From assembly GCF_040869035.1 (NCBI RefSeq), contig NZ_CP162101.1:682001-746000 (forward strand): a DNA stretch of 64,000 nucleotides. The letters are read 5' to 3'. Below the pieces are notes generated by a model. It saw only the letters and a program-made list of their open reading frames with translations. It searched no databases and had not been told where the DNA came from. Positions 16,823 through 27,021 of this stretch are shown in pieces. The position numbers and the translations under genes were made by a program. Position 1 is the first letter of the stretch. Every line of letters begins with the position of its first letter. This stretch comes from Vibrio sp. NTOU-M3 (GTDB taxonomy: Bacteria; Pseudomonadota; Gammaproteobacteria; Enterobacterales; Vibrionaceae).

Positions 16823-19222
16823 ATGGGATTTTTTAAACGCAGAACGGAACCTGCTACGCAACAGTTTGTAGCGCCAGCACAGGACACGCTCATGGAGCAG
16901 CCTCAAGATTCAGGGGGCATTTCCAAAGAGCAGATTTTATCGGCACTCAATGCGGCTCAAACGGCTTTGATGATGATTGACCGAGATTTTAAAATTACTT
17001 ACGTCAATCAGAAATCCATTGATCTGTTGCAGCATCACGAAGTGCTATTCCAATCGATTTGGCCGAATTTTCGCGCGAATGAAGAGTTCTTGATCGGCTA
17101 CTGTATTGATGGGTTTCATGCGAATCCGCAACACCAAAGACAGCTTCTTTCTAGTGTTGCAAACTTGCCGTACAAAACTGTCATCAGTGTTCAAGATGTT
17201 AAAATTGAGTTGAACGTCGGCGCCATCATTGATGCAATGGGAAATTATGTGGGGAATACGCTCGAGTGGCAAGATGTGACTGAGCAACTCAAACAACAGG
17301 ATGAAATTACTCGTCTTCAAGCCGCTGTAGATCAAGCGCAAACCGCCATGGTTATGATCGATCGCGACTTCAATATTACCTATATCAACCAAGAAACCTT
17401 AACCCTGTTCGGCAAACATGAGGCAACGCTTCGTTCTGTGTGGTCGGGCTTTACGGCCAGCGAAGATTGGTTAATGGGACGTTGTATTGATGAGTTTCAT
17501 CGTAATCCGGCTCATCAACGCCAACTGCTAGGTGATCCTAATAACTTACCTTATAACACTGACATCACGATTGGTGATCTGAAAATCGCACTGAATGTTG
17601 CTGCAATACGAGATACTCAAGGCAATTACATTGGTAATACGCTGGAATGGCAGGATGTGACTGAAGAGCGGGCAAAAGAAGAAGAAATAGGCCGCTTAGC
17701 GTCTGCCGTTGAAGGCATGACAACAAATCTGATGATGGCCAATAAAGATGGCATTATTACTTACCTCAATCCGTCACTTAGCAGCTTATTAAAAGAGCGA
17801 GAAAGTGATCTTCAACGCGTACTGCCAGGATTTGATGCCAGTAATCTTGTAGGCAAAAACATTGATATTTTCCATAAGAACCCAAGCCACCAGCGCAACA
17901 TTATCGCCAATCCAGACCGACTCCCCTTTACGTCGGACATAAAAGTTGGTGGGTTAGAGTTCAAATTGACCTGTATTGCGATGCGTGATGCGCAAGGCAA
18001 TTACATTGGCCCTGCATTGCAATGGGAAGACATCACCGAGCAACAAGATGGTCAACGTCAAGTTGAGGCGCTGATACAAAGGGCGATTGCTGGAGATTTA
18101 AATGAGCGTATTGATACCACTGTTTACAGCGGTTTTATGAAAGAGCTGGGTGATGGCATCAATAGCTTGCTTGAAACCATTGTCGAACCACTTGGGCAGT
18201 GCATTGATGTGATGAGTCAGGTTGCGGATGGTGATCTGAACCAAAACATGTCTGACAGTAATCAAGGGGAGTTTGGCCGTTTGTCTGAAGCGGTGAATAC
18301 ATCCATTCTCAACTTGCGCAATATGGTTGATAAAATCACCCAATCATCCGCTCGGGTTGCCACTGCATCAACGGAAATTGCAGATGGAAACAATGACTTA
18401 AGTCAACGTGTGGAAGCGCAAGCATCAAACTTAGAAGAAACGGCAGCCAGTATGGAAGAGATGACTGCAACGGTTCGTCAGAATGCAGATAACGCAAAAG
18501 GTGCCAACACGCTTGCGGATGATGCGGCGAAAAAGGCCAGCAAAGGCGGTGATGTGGTAGGTCAAGCGGTGGCTGCTATGGCTGAAATCAATACTGCAAG
18601 TAAGAAGATTGCAGACATTATCGGTGTGATCGATGAAATCGCTTTCCAAACTAACCTATTGGCATTGAATGCGGCTGTGGAAGCGGCAAGAGCCGGAGAG
18701 CAAGGCCGTGGGTTTGCAGTGGTAGCAGGCGAAGTTCGTAACCTTGCGCAGCGTAGTGCGGCGGCTGCGAAAGAAATCAAAGGCTTAATCAAAGACAGTG
18801 TTGAAAAAGTAGATGAAGGCTCTCGTTTAGTGGATGAATCGGGAGAGACTTTAAATGAGATTGTTGACGCGGTAGCGAAAGTGACAGAGCTGATTGCTCA
18901 GATTGCGTCATCCAGCCTTGAACAATCAACCGGTATTGATGAAATCAACCGTGCTGTTGCGACGATGGATGAGATGACCCAGCAAAATGCGTCATTGGTA
19001 GAAGAAACTTCGGCGGCAAGTCAGTCACTAAAAGATGAAGGTAAAGAACTGCTTAACCTGATGAATTTTTTCTCAACCGACAACAACATCACCACATTTG
19101 AAACAAAAAAGCAGACTAAAGACACTGGGCAAAAAAGTAATGTACGAGAGCTCCGTTCGACCCGAGTCGCCAACACCAACTTCAAAATGAATGAGGAAGG
19201 AGACGAATGGGAAGAGTTTTAA
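16823..19222 (+). CDS. Soluble methyl-accepting chemoreceptor with three PAS domains
   Basis: A 799-residue receptor without any transmembrane segment, so it should form a cytoplasmic array. Three tandem PAS domains (about residues 30-155, 155-280 and 280-405) share repeated motifs (FHxNPxHQR and LEWQDVTE), which points to internal duplication. Two HAMP-like segments follow ([12 protein letters not shown] and [10 protein letters not shown]), then a signalling hairpin with tip [35 protein letters not shown]. The C-terminus ends EWEEF, a xWxxF pentapeptide that tethers CheR and CheB. This resembles Aer2/McpB of Pseudomonas Che2. Whether any PAS binds heme cannot be settled from sequence. Confidence 0.92.
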   Translation: MGFFKRRTEPATQQFVAPAQDTLMEQPQDSGGISKEQILSALNAAQTALMMIDRDFKITYVNQKSIDLLQHHEVLFQSIWPNFRANEEFLIGYCIDGFHANPQHQRQLLSSVANLPYKTVISVQDVKIELNVGAIIDAMGNYVGNTLEWQDVTEQLKQQDEITRLQAAVDQAQTAMVMIDRDFNITYINQETLTLFGKHEATLRSVWSGFTASEDWLMGRCIDEFHRNPAHQRQLLGDPNNLPYNTDITIGDLKIALNVAAIRDTQGNYIGNTLEWQDVTEERAKEEEIGRLASAVEGMTTNLMMANKDGIITYLNPSLSSLLKERESDLQRVLPGFDASNLVGKNIDIFHKNPSHQRNIIANPDRLPFTSDIKVGGLEFKLTCIAMRDAQGNYIGPALQWEDITEQQDGQRQVEALIQRAIAGDLNERIDTTVYSGFMKELGDGINSLLETIVEPLGQCIDVMSQVADGDLNQNMSDSNQGEFGRLSEAVNTSILNLRNMVDKITQSSARVATASTEIADGNNDLSQRVEAQASNLEETAASMEEMTATVRQNADNAKGANTLADDAAKKASKGGDVVGQAVAAMAEINTASKKIADIIGVIDEIAFQTNLLALNAAVEAARAGEQGRGFAVVAGEVRNLAQRSAAAAKEIKGLIKDSVEKVDEGSRLVDESGETLNEIVDAVAKVTELIAQIASSSLEQSTGIDEINRAVATMDEMTQQNASLVEETSAASQSLKDEGKELLNLMNFFSTDNNITTFETKKQTKDTGQKSNVRELRSTRVANTNFKMNEEGDEWEEF

Positions 19223-20067
19223 CTCGTACGGAGCAGACGAATGTGGCATCGCAACAAGAATTTGAGCTGACAGATAAAGACTTTAAGTTCATTCAGTGGT
19301 TTATGCACAAAACTGTTGGAATTTATCTGTCAGATAGAAAGCGGGCCATGGTCTATGGCAGAGTCAGCCGTCAATTGAGGCGGCTGGGTTTGTCTCGTTT
19401 TGAGGAATATCGTGAGTATATTGAGCGAGATGAGGAGGAAAGAATCCACTTCATTAATAGCCTTACCACCAACAAAACCGAGTTCTTTCGTGAGTACCAT
19501 CACTTCGAGTTCTTAGAAAAAGTTTTGCTTAGAGAGTGGCGTGAGCAAGGTGAGAAGAAGATCCAAATGTGGTCGGCTGGGTGTTCTACAGGGGAAGAAC
19601 CATACAGTTTTATCGCTTCATTATATTGCTCTGGGGCATTTGACTCGATTGAAGAGTTGGACTTCTATGCCACAGACTTAGATACCGCGGTATTAACGAA
19701 AGCACAACAGGGTGTCTATGATGCAGACACGATCAGCAGTATTCCTGCTCAGTATTTAAAAAAATGCTTTGTGAAAGGAAAAGGAAGTAACGCAGATAAA
19801 ATAAAAGTCATTAAGGGGTTACAGGAGTTAGTTCAATTTAGACAACTGAACTTGCTCGAAGAGTGGCCTTTTGAAAAGCAGTTCAATCTGATTTCTTGTC
19901 GAAATGTCATGATCTATTTCGATAAACCGACACAAGAAGCGCTGATCACTCGCTTCCATCAAATGCTTAAGCCTAATGGAATCTTATTCATCGGTCATTC
20001 GGAAAGTGTAGGGGTATGTGCTCCGCTGTTTCACCATCTTGGGCACACCATTTACGTTAAACAATGA
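19207..20067 (+). CDS. cheR: Chemoreceptor methyltransferase CheR
   Basis: A 286-residue S-adenosylmethionine-dependent enzyme that methylates glutamates of the receptors. The N-terminal helical domain ([21 protein letters not shown]) is followed by the SAM-binding domain with [27 protein letters not shown] and [12 protein letters not shown]. It overlaps the receptor gene by 16 bases and has AGGAAGGAG upstream of its ATG. The neighbouring receptor carries a matching xWxxF tether. Confidence 0.95.
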   Translation: MGRVLTRTEQTNVASQQEFELTDKDFKFIQWFMHKTVGIYLSDRKRAMVYGRVSRQLRRLGLSRFEEYREYIERDEEERIHFINSLTTNKTEFFREYHHFEFLEKVLLREWREQGEKKIQMWSAGCSTGEEPYSFIASLYCSGAFDSIEELDFYATDLDTAVLTKAQQGVYDADTISSIPAQYLKKCFVKGKGSNADKIKVIKGLQELVQFRQLNLLEEWPFEKQFNLISCRNVMIYFDKPTQEALITRFHQMLKPNGILFIGHSESVGVCAPLFHHLGHTIYVKQ

Positions 20068-20720
20068 GGCGTCCAGATATGATCCATAGCGCAGAGAAAA
20101 CACCTTATAACAACACCCACTACAGCCGATTTTTTCATCCGGTACGAGAGACGCATATCGTAAAAGTGAATCCTGGAGGTTTGTATTGCACCTCTGAGAA
20201 AGAGCTGATTTGTACAGGTTTAGGCTCTTGTGTTGCGGCTTGCATGTGGGATGAAGAAAATCGCGTTGGAGGCATGAATCATTTTCTTCTTCCGTTTGAC
20301 AACCAAAACCAAGCAAGGCACTGGCACCCGGATGAAATTGTTTCTACAGCATCACGTTATGGTAGCCATGCCATGGAACTGCTTTGTAACACGCTCATTT
20401 CAAAAGGAGCGAATCGCAGCAATCTTAAAGTAAAGCTATTTGGTGGGGCGCAGATGCTTGGTCGTTACTCAATGATAGGCGCCAAGAACGTCGAATTTAT
20501 TCTCGCATACGTTGAGCAAGAGAACTTAAATGTTCAGGCTCATGATCTTGGAGGTATGGAGCCAAGAAAAATTATGTTTGATCCATTAACAGGGAAAGCA
20601 TGGTTAAAACGTATTCCATTTAACGAAGTTCATCAGGTTCAGCATCAAGAAGAGAAATACGCAAGTGATTTAGACAAGGAAAGCCATCGTCCCCACGATG
20701 ATGATGTGGAGTTGTTTTAA
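20064..20720 (+). CDS. cheD: Chemoreceptor glutamine deamidase CheD
   Basis: A 218-residue protein expected to deamidate receptor glutamines. The family motif [16 protein letters not shown] contains the catalytic Cys, and the catalytic His lies in [10 protein letters not shown]; both are intact. Its ATG overlaps the cheR stop as ATGA. A His/Asp/Glu-rich C-terminal tail of about 25 residues is longer than usual. The stop overlaps the cheB start as TAATG. Confidence 0.94.
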   Translation: MRRPDMIHSAEKTPYNNTHYSRFFHPVRETHIVKVNPGGLYCTSEKELICTGLGSCVAACMWDEENRVGGMNHFLLPFDNQNQARHWHPDEIVSTASRYGSHAMELLCNTLISKGANRSNLKVKLFGGAQMLGRYSMIGAKNVEFILAYVEQENLNVQAHDLGGMEPRKIMFDPLTGKAWLKRIPFNEVHQVQHQEEKYASDLDKESHRPHDDDVELF

Positions 20721-21760
20721 TGAAAAAAATCAAAGTACTGGTTGTCGATGATTCACAAGTATTCAGGGCGTTGCTGGCCCAGTTGATCGATTCTGATCCA
20801 GAACTTGAAGTGGTCGCTACGGCTGAAGATCCCTATCAAGCGCGTGAAATGATCAAAGTACATAATCCTGATGTACTGACGCTTGATATTGAAATGCCAC
20901 GCATGAATGGCGTGCAGTTTCTAAAAAACTTAATGCGTTTACGGCCCATGCCTGTGGTGATGATTTCAACATTAACTCAGCATGGTGCAGAACCAACCTT
21001 GCAGGCTTTAGAGCTCGGGGCGGTCGACTATTTTCCAAAGCCAGATGCGGATCGAACGGCAGAGATGGTGGATTATAAATCTCTTGTTATTGAAAAAATT
21101 AAAACCGCAGCAGGTGCAAACGTAGCACACAGTGAAAAAGTGGTAGCAGCACCTAAAGCCATACATGTTCCGAGTAAAACAAAAATGGAAGTGATTGCCA
21201 TTGGGGCATCAACGGGAGGAACGGAAGCAATCAGGCAGGTATTGTCTGCACTGCCTGCTGGGTTACCACCTATCATTATTACTCAACATATCAGCGCTAT
21301 GTTCAGTGGATCGTTCGCTCAGCGCTTAAATGAGCACAGTGCTTTCCCTGTTCAGGAGCTGACCTCACAACGTGCCCCCTTAATACAAGGTCATGCCTAT
21401 TTAGCTCCAGGAGACAAACACCTAACTATTATCAGAAGAGGTAGCCATCTCTATTGCCAGCTTGATGATCGTCCCCCTGTAAATCGACACAAACCTTCCG
21501 TCGATGTCATGTTTGATGCCGTTGCTGAAACGTTAGGTGAGAACGCAGTTGCCGTGATTCTCACCGGAATGGGACAAGATGGCGCAAAAGGAATGTTACG
21601 GATGAAACAGCGTGGGGCAAAAACAATTGCTCAAGACAAGCATTCATGTGTTGTTTGGGGAATGCCAAGGGTCGCCACGGAGATTGGCGCGGTGCAGCAA
21701 GTTGTCGATCTTAATCATATACCACAAGCCATTTGTGACCTATTACAAGCAACTGATTAA
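20720..21760 (+). CDS. cheB: Chemoreceptor methylesterase CheB
   Basis: A 346-residue response regulator fused to a methylesterase. Receiver: Asp10-Asp11 and phosphoacceptor Asp56 in [12 protein letters not shown]. Esterase: catalytic Ser in [11 protein letters not shown], His in [14 protein letters not shown] and Asp in [12 protein letters not shown]. All catalytic residues are intact. It is translationally coupled to cheD. Confidence 0.95.
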   Translation: MKKIKVLVVDDSQVFRALLAQLIDSDPELEVVATAEDPYQAREMIKVHNPDVLTLDIEMPRMNGVQFLKNLMRLRPMPVVMISTLTQHGAEPTLQALELGAVDYFPKPDADRTAEMVDYKSLVIEKIKTAAGANVAHSEKVVAAPKAIHVPSKTKMEVIAIGASTGGTEAIRQVLSALPAGLPPIIITQHISAMFSGSFAQRLNEHSAFPVQELTSQRAPLIQGHAYLAPGDKHLTIIRRGSHLYCQLDDRPPVNRHKPSVDVMFDAVAETLGENAVAVILTGMGQDGAKGMLRMKQRGAKTIAQDKHSCVVWGMPRVATEIGAVQQVVDLNHIPQAICDLLQATD

Positions 21761-21782
21761 CGGATGGACGAGAGGCTTAATA

Positions 21783-22955
21783 ATGAATATAAAAATGTTG
21801 GCAAAACAAAAAAGATATGCGCTCTGTCTGGGCTTACAAATTTCCTTGTTGTCATTTGGGCTGATGTATACCAGCTCAGTATGGCTAGTCATGATCATGG
21901 TTCTCGTTGCTGCAATTCCATGGTTTACCTTACCGCTCTCAAATTCAAATGCAGTTAGTGCAGAAAGCTCAACCATCGGCAGAGGAGTCGATGACACCAC
22001 GGATTTTAGTGTGTTGCGTAAAACAGATCCCGTACTCAACACGCTTAATCATCAGATTGAAAGCACGTTAGATAAGCAGCGAAGTGTGGTTGATGAATCG
22101 GTAGAGACGCTCAATACCAGTTACTTTGAAATGCAAAAGCTGGCAGAAACCCAAGGGCATGTGACCTCTGTGTTGGTTGATAGCTTACTGGGTAATCAAA
22201 AAAGTGAATTCGACATAACGCAAGTACTCCCCAAGACGGAAGCCATTATTACCCAGTTTGTTGACACCCTAATCAATATTTCTGAGAAAAGTATCTCCGC
22301 AGTGCACAGCATTCACGATATGTCAGAAAAGCTCGATACGGTGTTTAAACTATTGGAACAAGTTAGGGGGTTATCAGAGCAAACGAACCTTCTTGCCTTA
22401 AATGCCGCCATTGAAGCTGCTCGTGCTGGCGATCATGGTCGAGGATTTGCTGTGGTTGCTCAAGAAGTGCGTAACCTTTCCGTTCGTGCTGAAGAGCTAA
22501 ATAACCAAATAGAACATGAAATCAGCATTGCTCAAAAAACGGTGGTGGAAACCAATAAAACTGTTGGTGAAATGGCCTCGATTGATATGACTGATGCTAT
22601 TGAATCAAAAGAAAAAGTAGACAACATGCTGCGTGGTGTTCAGCGCATTAATGAAGAAGTGGAAAAAGAAGTCCACAAAATCAAAGGCGTGGGGGATGAA
22701 TTACACATCCATGTCGATAACGGAATTCGAGCATTACAGTTTGCCGATATTGTGGTGCAGCAGGGTGATTATGCCAAAGAATCTTTAGCCTTTTTAAGCG
22801 CTTTGAAAGAGACGGTTCAGCAGCTCGCTATGGCTGAACTTACCCCCGCAGAATTTACCTCTGCGGTAGAAGAATTGTATCAACAACTCGAAAACCGAGG
22901 TGCGCCAGCGGCCTCTCAGGTCAGTATAGAAGAAGGTGAAGTAGAACTTTTCTAA
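21783..22955 (+). CDS. Small membrane-anchored chemoreceptor-like protein
   Basis: A 390-residue protein with two closely spaced N-terminal hydrophobic helices (about residues 12-50), no periplasmic domain, no HAMP, and a short signalling domain whose tip reads [33 protein letters not shown]. The C-terminal part after the hairpin is atypical and acidic ([11 protein letters not shown]). It resembles the small receptor in the third chemotaxis cluster of Vibrio cholerae. I placed the start at 21783, after GAGAGG; the open frame continues upstream into cheB but without receptor character. Confidence 0.85.
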   Translation: MNIKMLAKQKRYALCLGLQISLLSFGLMYTSSVWLVMIMVLVAAIPWFTLPLSNSNAVSAESSTIGRGVDDTTDFSVLRKTDPVLNTLNHQIESTLDKQRSVVDESVETLNTSYFEMQKLAETQGHVTSVLVDSLLGNQKSEFDITQVLPKTEAIITQFVDTLINISEKSISAVHSIHDMSEKLDTVFKLLEQVRGLSEQTNLLALNAAIEAARAGDHGRGFAVVAQEVRNLSVRAEELNNQIEHEISIAQKTVVETNKTVGEMASIDMTDAIESKEKVDNMLRGVQRINEEVEKEVHKIKGVGDELHIHVDNGIRALQFADIVVQQGDYAKESLAFLSALKETVQQLAMAELTPAEFTSAVEELYQQLENRGAPAASQVSIEEGEVELF

Positions 22956-22964
22956 GGAGAAATT

Positions 22965-23264
22965 ATGACAGTAGAAGCGCAAGTCGATCCGAATAAGAAG
23001 GAAGTGGTCATTGCTATAGAGGGAGCCTTTGGTTTTAGTCTGGTTCAAGATTTTCGTCGCTGCTACTCCGAGCGCCGGGATTACCGTTTTACTCTTGATC
23101 TACGTAAAGTGGACTATATCGATAGTGCAGGGCTTGGGATGTTGCTGAACATGCATAACTACCTCGATCAGGATGATGGCATGATTCGTATCACCAACAC
23201 TTTACCTCAGGTAAGAAAGATCCTGTTGATATCGCGATTTGATAAAAAATTTCAAATCGAATAG
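22965..23264 (+). CDS. STAS-domain anti-sigma-factor antagonist-like protein
   Basis: A 99-residue STAS domain with the canonical DSAGLGML motif. Ser54 is the likely phosphorylation site, in contrast to the Ala in the operon's first STAS protein. AAGGAG precedes its ATG. The next gene encodes a receiver-PP2C-kinase protein that could phosphorylate and dephosphorylate it, giving a partner switch like HsbA with HsbR of Pseudomonas. Output target is unknown. Confidence 0.9.
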   Translation: MTVEAQVDPNKKEVVIAIEGAFGFSLVQDFRRCYSERRDYRFTLDLRKVDYIDSAGLGMLLNMHNYLDQDDGMIRITNTLPQVRKILLISRFDKKFQIE

Positions 23265-23276
23265 TGAGGGGGCTCA

Positions 23277-24971
23277 ATGCGCGTATTAATTATTGATGAT
23301 CATGCGACCAATCGAGAGTTGTGTCGCTTTATGCTCAACCACATGGCAGACCATATTGATACGTTTGAAAATGGTGAAGGTGTGGTTGAAGCCATGAAAC
23401 AGATGGAAGCCTTACCTGATGTGATTTTGCTGGATGTCATGATGCCAGTAAAAGATGGCTTTACCACTGCCCACGAAATACGTCAGGCATTCCCCGAACA
23501 ACATATTCCAATCATCTTTCTCACCGTTTTAGATGACCATGATTCTTTTGAGCGTTGTTTGTCTCTTGGAGACGACTTTATTCTTAAGCCTGTTGAACGC
23601 AGTGTGCTACTGGCAAAAGTGCAGGCGCATTATCGAATTGTTCGCATGCACAATGAAGTCACCGATCAGCGTGATGAGCTGCAGCACTTCCACGAGCAGG
23701 TTCGCTACGATTATGCCATCGCAGAGTCTATTTTTACGAACCTCATGGATGAAATGAGTTCTCAGCTCAAAAAAATCTATGGCATTGAATACATCTCGAC
23801 ACCGTCAACCATCTTTAATGGTGATCTGATTGTTGTGGCTAACCGGCCTCATGGCGGCGTTTATGTGATGATTGCAGACGCCACAGGACATGGCCTTCCC
23901 GCCGCGATATCGGCAATTCCTGCTACTCGTGCTTTTTTCTCTATGGCGGAGAAAGGGTTGTCTCTGGGTGAGATAGTTGTGGAAATCAACAACTCATTAG
24001 TGAAGTTTCTGCCAATGGGGATGATGCTTGCCGCCAATATTTTTGAAATTCGGGCGAATGGATTTGAGGTGACATGGTGGGGTGGTGGGCTACCGGAGGC
24101 GTATATTCTCGATGCAGATGGATCGATTGTTCGCCGACTTATTTCAAACCACATGCCACTTGGCGTGCTTAAACCCGAAGAATTTGAAACCAATCTGGCT
24201 CATTTTAAATTGGAGCCGGAGCAAAAAATCATTTGTTATACCGATGGCATCATTGAAGCGATGAACACCGAAGGCGAACTATTTGGTCAAGAGCGACTGG
24301 AAAATGTATTGGTAAGTGGCAAGCCTATTATTCCAACCTTGTATGAAGCGGTCAGTAAATTTGCCAATAAATCGGTCGGGGATGATTTATCCATTCTTTC
24401 CATGCAGTTCCCGATTTCAAATGCCCATGATGCGACACCGTCGAAGGCCACCCACTATATGAGCCACATTCCTACTCAATCGACATTGCGTTTTACTGGA
24501 GCGGTACTGAAATCTGTCACCATCATGACTGAAGTGCGTCAGTTCTTAGTGGGGATTGTTAATGGTGGAGCTCATTTAGATTTAGTGTGTTCGGTTTTGT
24601 CTGAGTTATTTGCCAATGCGGTTGAGCACGGATTACTCAAACTGGATTCAAAGATAAAAGATGAGCCCGATGGATTTTTCGCTTTTTATCAGATGAGAGA
24701 AGAGCGTTTACAGGCACTCGATGATGATGTCTGGGTTTGCTTGAGTTTAGACTATCACCCAGAAACTAAGCAGCTGAAGATGACCATGGAACACAATGGT
24801 GAAGGCTTTGACTATGATAAAGTAATGAAGCTTGATAAATCCTTGACGCATGGACGTGGTATTGTTCTTGCTTCGGAACTTTGTGATTCGATAAGGTATT
24901 CAAAAGAAGGGAAACAGGTCGAGGCGATATACAGTTTTGACGCCAAACATCACTTCCCAAGCTCGATGTAA
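23277..24971 (+). CDS. Response regulator with PP2C phosphatase and RsbW-like kinase domains
   Basis: A 564-residue three-domain protein. The receiver has Asp53 in VILLDVMMPVKDGF, the SpoIIE-type PP2C phosphatase has IADATGHGLPAA and CYTDGIIEAMN, and the C-terminal HATPase domain (about 410-560) has LSELFANAVEHGL and THGRGIVLASELCD. In the HsbR class, receiver phosphorylation switches the protein between phosphorylating and dephosphorylating the STAS partner. Here that partner should be the gene 12 bases upstream. A kinase for the receiver, possibly the local CheA, is inferred. A parS2 site follows eight bases after the stop. Confidence 0.93.
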   Translation: MRVLIIDDHATNRELCRFMLNHMADHIDTFENGEGVVEAMKQMEALPDVILLDVMMPVKDGFTTAHEIRQAFPEQHIPIIFLTVLDDHDSFERCLSLGDDFILKPVERSVLLAKVQAHYRIVRMHNEVTDQRDELQHFHEQVRYDYAIAESIFTNLMDEMSSQLKKIYGIEYISTPSTIFNGDLIVVANRPHGGVYVMIADATGHGLPAAISAIPATRAFFSMAEKGLSLGEIVVEINNSLVKFLPMGMMLAANIFEIRANGFEVTWWGGGLPEAYILDADGSIVRRLISNHMPLGVLKPEEFETNLAHFKLEPEQKIICYTDGIIEAMNTEGELFGQERLENVLVSGKPIIPTLYEAVSKFANKSVGDDLSILSMQFPISNAHDATPSKATHYMSHIPTQSTLRFTGAVLKSVTIMTEVRQFLVGIVNGGAHLDLVCSVLSELFANAVEHGLLKLDSKIKDEPDGFFAFYQMREERLQALDDDVWVCLSLDYHPETKQLKMTMEHNGEGFDYDKVMKLDKSLTHGRGIVLASELCDSIRYSKEGKQVEAIYSFDAKHHFPSSM

Positions 24972-24978
24972 CGAGTAT

Positions 24979-24993
24979 TTTTACAGTGTAAAT
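24979..24993. promoter_or_regulatory. parS2 site after the chemosensory operon
   Basis: TTTTACAGTGTAAAT matches the centromere consensus and lies about 17 kb from oriCII. It is in the intergenic gap before the DUF342-like gene. Confidence 0.9.
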
Positions 24994-25149
24994 AGGGGAA
25001 GAGGTGACGTAGGCCTGAATTTGTTACACATATGATACTGTTATCGAAGTGATTCAAATACACTGGTACCAAAGTAGTATTTTTAGAACGAACCTCTCGA
25101 AATATGCTTGGGTATATTTACAGGATGTTGAGCCATCACAGGTAGTTGT

Positions 25150-26829
25150 ATGTGGAAGCAAATCGTCAGTTTATCTGATAATAATCAGGCAGTTGTTGCA
25201 AAGTTATCTCCGGATATCACAGTCAATGCCAGTTTCGATGACTCAGGCTTAGCAGAAGCTCTGGGTGAGATAGGTGCTGGCGATTTTTATGTGCTTCAGG
25301 ATGAACTAACTCGCTTTATTAATTTCGCTAAAGACATGAAAGGTGAAGCTTACGTCGGCCTTAACATTGCAGAAATACGCGATGCTCAAGTTGAAGTTAT
25401 TCTGAGTGAACACGATATGTTAGCCAGTATGATGGTGACTGGTGCATATAAAGGTAAGCCGTTACGTGGCCCTCAAATTGTTCAAGCGCTAGCCACAGCC
25501 AGTGTAGCCAAAGGCATCAATAAACTGGCACTCAAGAAAGTGTTGGTGATGAGCCATCAACTTAAGCCCGGGGAAACGTTCACTCAACCTGTCGCAAAAG
25601 GGAAAGACCCGATTCAAGGGCAGGATTCCAAATTTATTCCTATGGTTGAAGACCCAACCAAGCAGATCCTAGCGCCAAAAGAACACGATGATGATGGCAA
25701 AGTGGATATGCTGGATTTAGGCGAAACCATCACCGTTGATATTCACCAGCCTTTAATGAAACGAGTACCTGCGACCAAAGGTGTGCCGGGAATGACGGTG
25801 CAAGGCAAAGTGATTCCACCTAAACCGGGTAAAGATCAAGTTCTCAAGGCAAGCAAAGGCTCAGTCATTTCTTCTGAAGACCCAAATATGTTGGTAGCCG
25901 CTGTTTCTGGGATGCCCGTAATCAAAGAACGTACCGTAGAAGTGGAAGATGCACTTTGTCTGCAGACGATTGGTGTTGCGACTGGTCACGTGAAATTCAA
26001 AGGCAATGTGGTTGTTCGTGGTGACATTGAGTCTGACATGGTGGTTCGCGTCACGGGGTCCTTAACCGTTGGTGGTTTTATTGAATCAGCCGATGTGCAA
26101 GTGCAGGGGGATGTCGCCGTCGCGAAAGGCATCATTGGCCATACTGTGTCGGAAGGTGATAAAAAAAGCTGTATCGTGAAATCTGGCGGTACTATTACCG
26201 CTAACTACGCGCAATATTCCGAGTTACAGGCAGCTAAAGACATTGAGTTAGCTGTCCACTGTATGAGTAATGAATTGCGCTGTGGTAATAACTTAACTGT
26301 GTGCGACAAAACAGGACGTCAGGGCACACTAAGTGGTGGCATTGCGAAGGTAGGAGGTAAGATTAGTTGCGTGAATCTCGGTGTAGAAGGAGATACCGCC
26401 ACACACGTGCACGCATTTGCTCGCTATCAAACGTTAAAAGATAAGCAAGCAAAACTGAAAGAGCAGTATACGCAAGCCCAAGAAGCCACGATGAATGTTG
26501 TTCGCAAGGAATTGGAGTTTAAGAAAAAACCTAAAGCCGAGCGTACAGAAGAAGCTCAGAAGAAAATTGATGAAATGAAAGAGCAGTCCAATGCTCGCCT
26601 TGAACAAGCTAAGTTGGTTCGAGATCAAAATGATGAAGAGTTAGAACATCTGCTGATAGAGAATATCGTTGAAGCCAAAAATAAAGTGTTTACTCACGTC
26701 ACAATTCAGTTTGGGGAAGAAAAAGTCATTACCAAACGGACACATGGTGCGAGCAAGTTTACCTTCAACCAATTCGAAATTAAGTGTTGCTCATTGCTTG
26801 AAGATGAAGCGTTTGATGAAGATTTGTGA
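25150..26829 (+). CDS. DUF342/FapA-like polymer-associated protein
   Basis: A 559-residue cytoplasmic protein of the FapA family (flagellar assembly protein A, DUF342). A globular N-terminal part is followed by a glycine-rich beta-helix-like core (about 250-430, HVKFKGNVVVRGDIESDMVV) and a long C-terminal coiled coil (about 430-520, KLKEQYTQAQEATMN onward). FapA proteins in Vibrio and Pseudomonas affect polar flagellar and membrane organisation. Its position after a chemosensory operon suggests a spatial role, which is inference. The start ATG follows AGGTAG. Confidence 0.85.
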   Translation: MWKQIVSLSDNNQAVVAKLSPDITVNASFDDSGLAEALGEIGAGDFYVLQDELTRFINFAKDMKGEAYVGLNIAEIRDAQVEVILSEHDMLASMMVTGAYKGKPLRGPQIVQALATASVAKGINKLALKKVLVMSHQLKPGETFTQPVAKGKDPIQGQDSKFIPMVEDPTKQILAPKEHDDDGKVDMLDLGETITVDIHQPLMKRVPATKGVPGMTVQGKVIPPKPGKDQVLKASKGSVISSEDPNMLVAAVSGMPVIKERTVEVEDALCLQTIGVATGHVKFKGNVVVRGDIESDMVVRVTGSLTVGGFIESADVQVQGDVAVAKGIIGHTVSEGDKKSCIVKSGGTITANYAQYSELQAAKDIELAVHCMSNELRCGNNLTVCDKTGRQGTLSGGIAKVGGKISCVNLGVEGDTATHVHAFARYQTLKDKQAKLKEQYTQAQEATMNVVRKELEFKKKPKAERTEEAQKKIDEMKEQSNARLEQAKLVRDQNDEELEHLLIENIVEAKNKVFTHVTIQFGEEKVITKRTHGASKFTFNQFEIKCCSLLEDEAFDEDL

Positions 26830-26860
26830 TCTGCCGTGTTCATCATCTATTTGAATAGAA

Positions 26861-26886
26861 ACCGCGCATACGGCGCGGTTTTTTTG
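26861..26886 (+). terminator. Rho-independent terminator of the DUF342-like gene
   Basis: AACCGCGC and GGCGCGGTT pair around an ATAC loop and are followed by six or more T residues, about 30 bases past the stop codon. Confidence 0.9.
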
Positions 26887-27021
26887 TCCTCAATTTCGAG
26901 AATGATGGTGTCGATTTGTCTCATCGACAGCAATATGAGCAATAAAAACAGAATGGTGACGCTAATGTCGAATTGGTTATCTAAACTGTTTGAAATAACT
27001 AAAACAATCAGGAGTTTAAAG

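Noticed and set aside
21612..21782. N-terminal extension of the small chemoreceptor into cheB
   Set aside because: It overlaps the cheB coding sequence in another frame and has no receptor character. The start at 21783 places two membrane helices at the N-terminus.
26836..27021. N-terminal extension of the amidohydrolase
   Set aside because: The extended frame reads through a strong terminator and lacks a signal sequence, whereas the ATG at 27022 has AGGAG and a lipobox.
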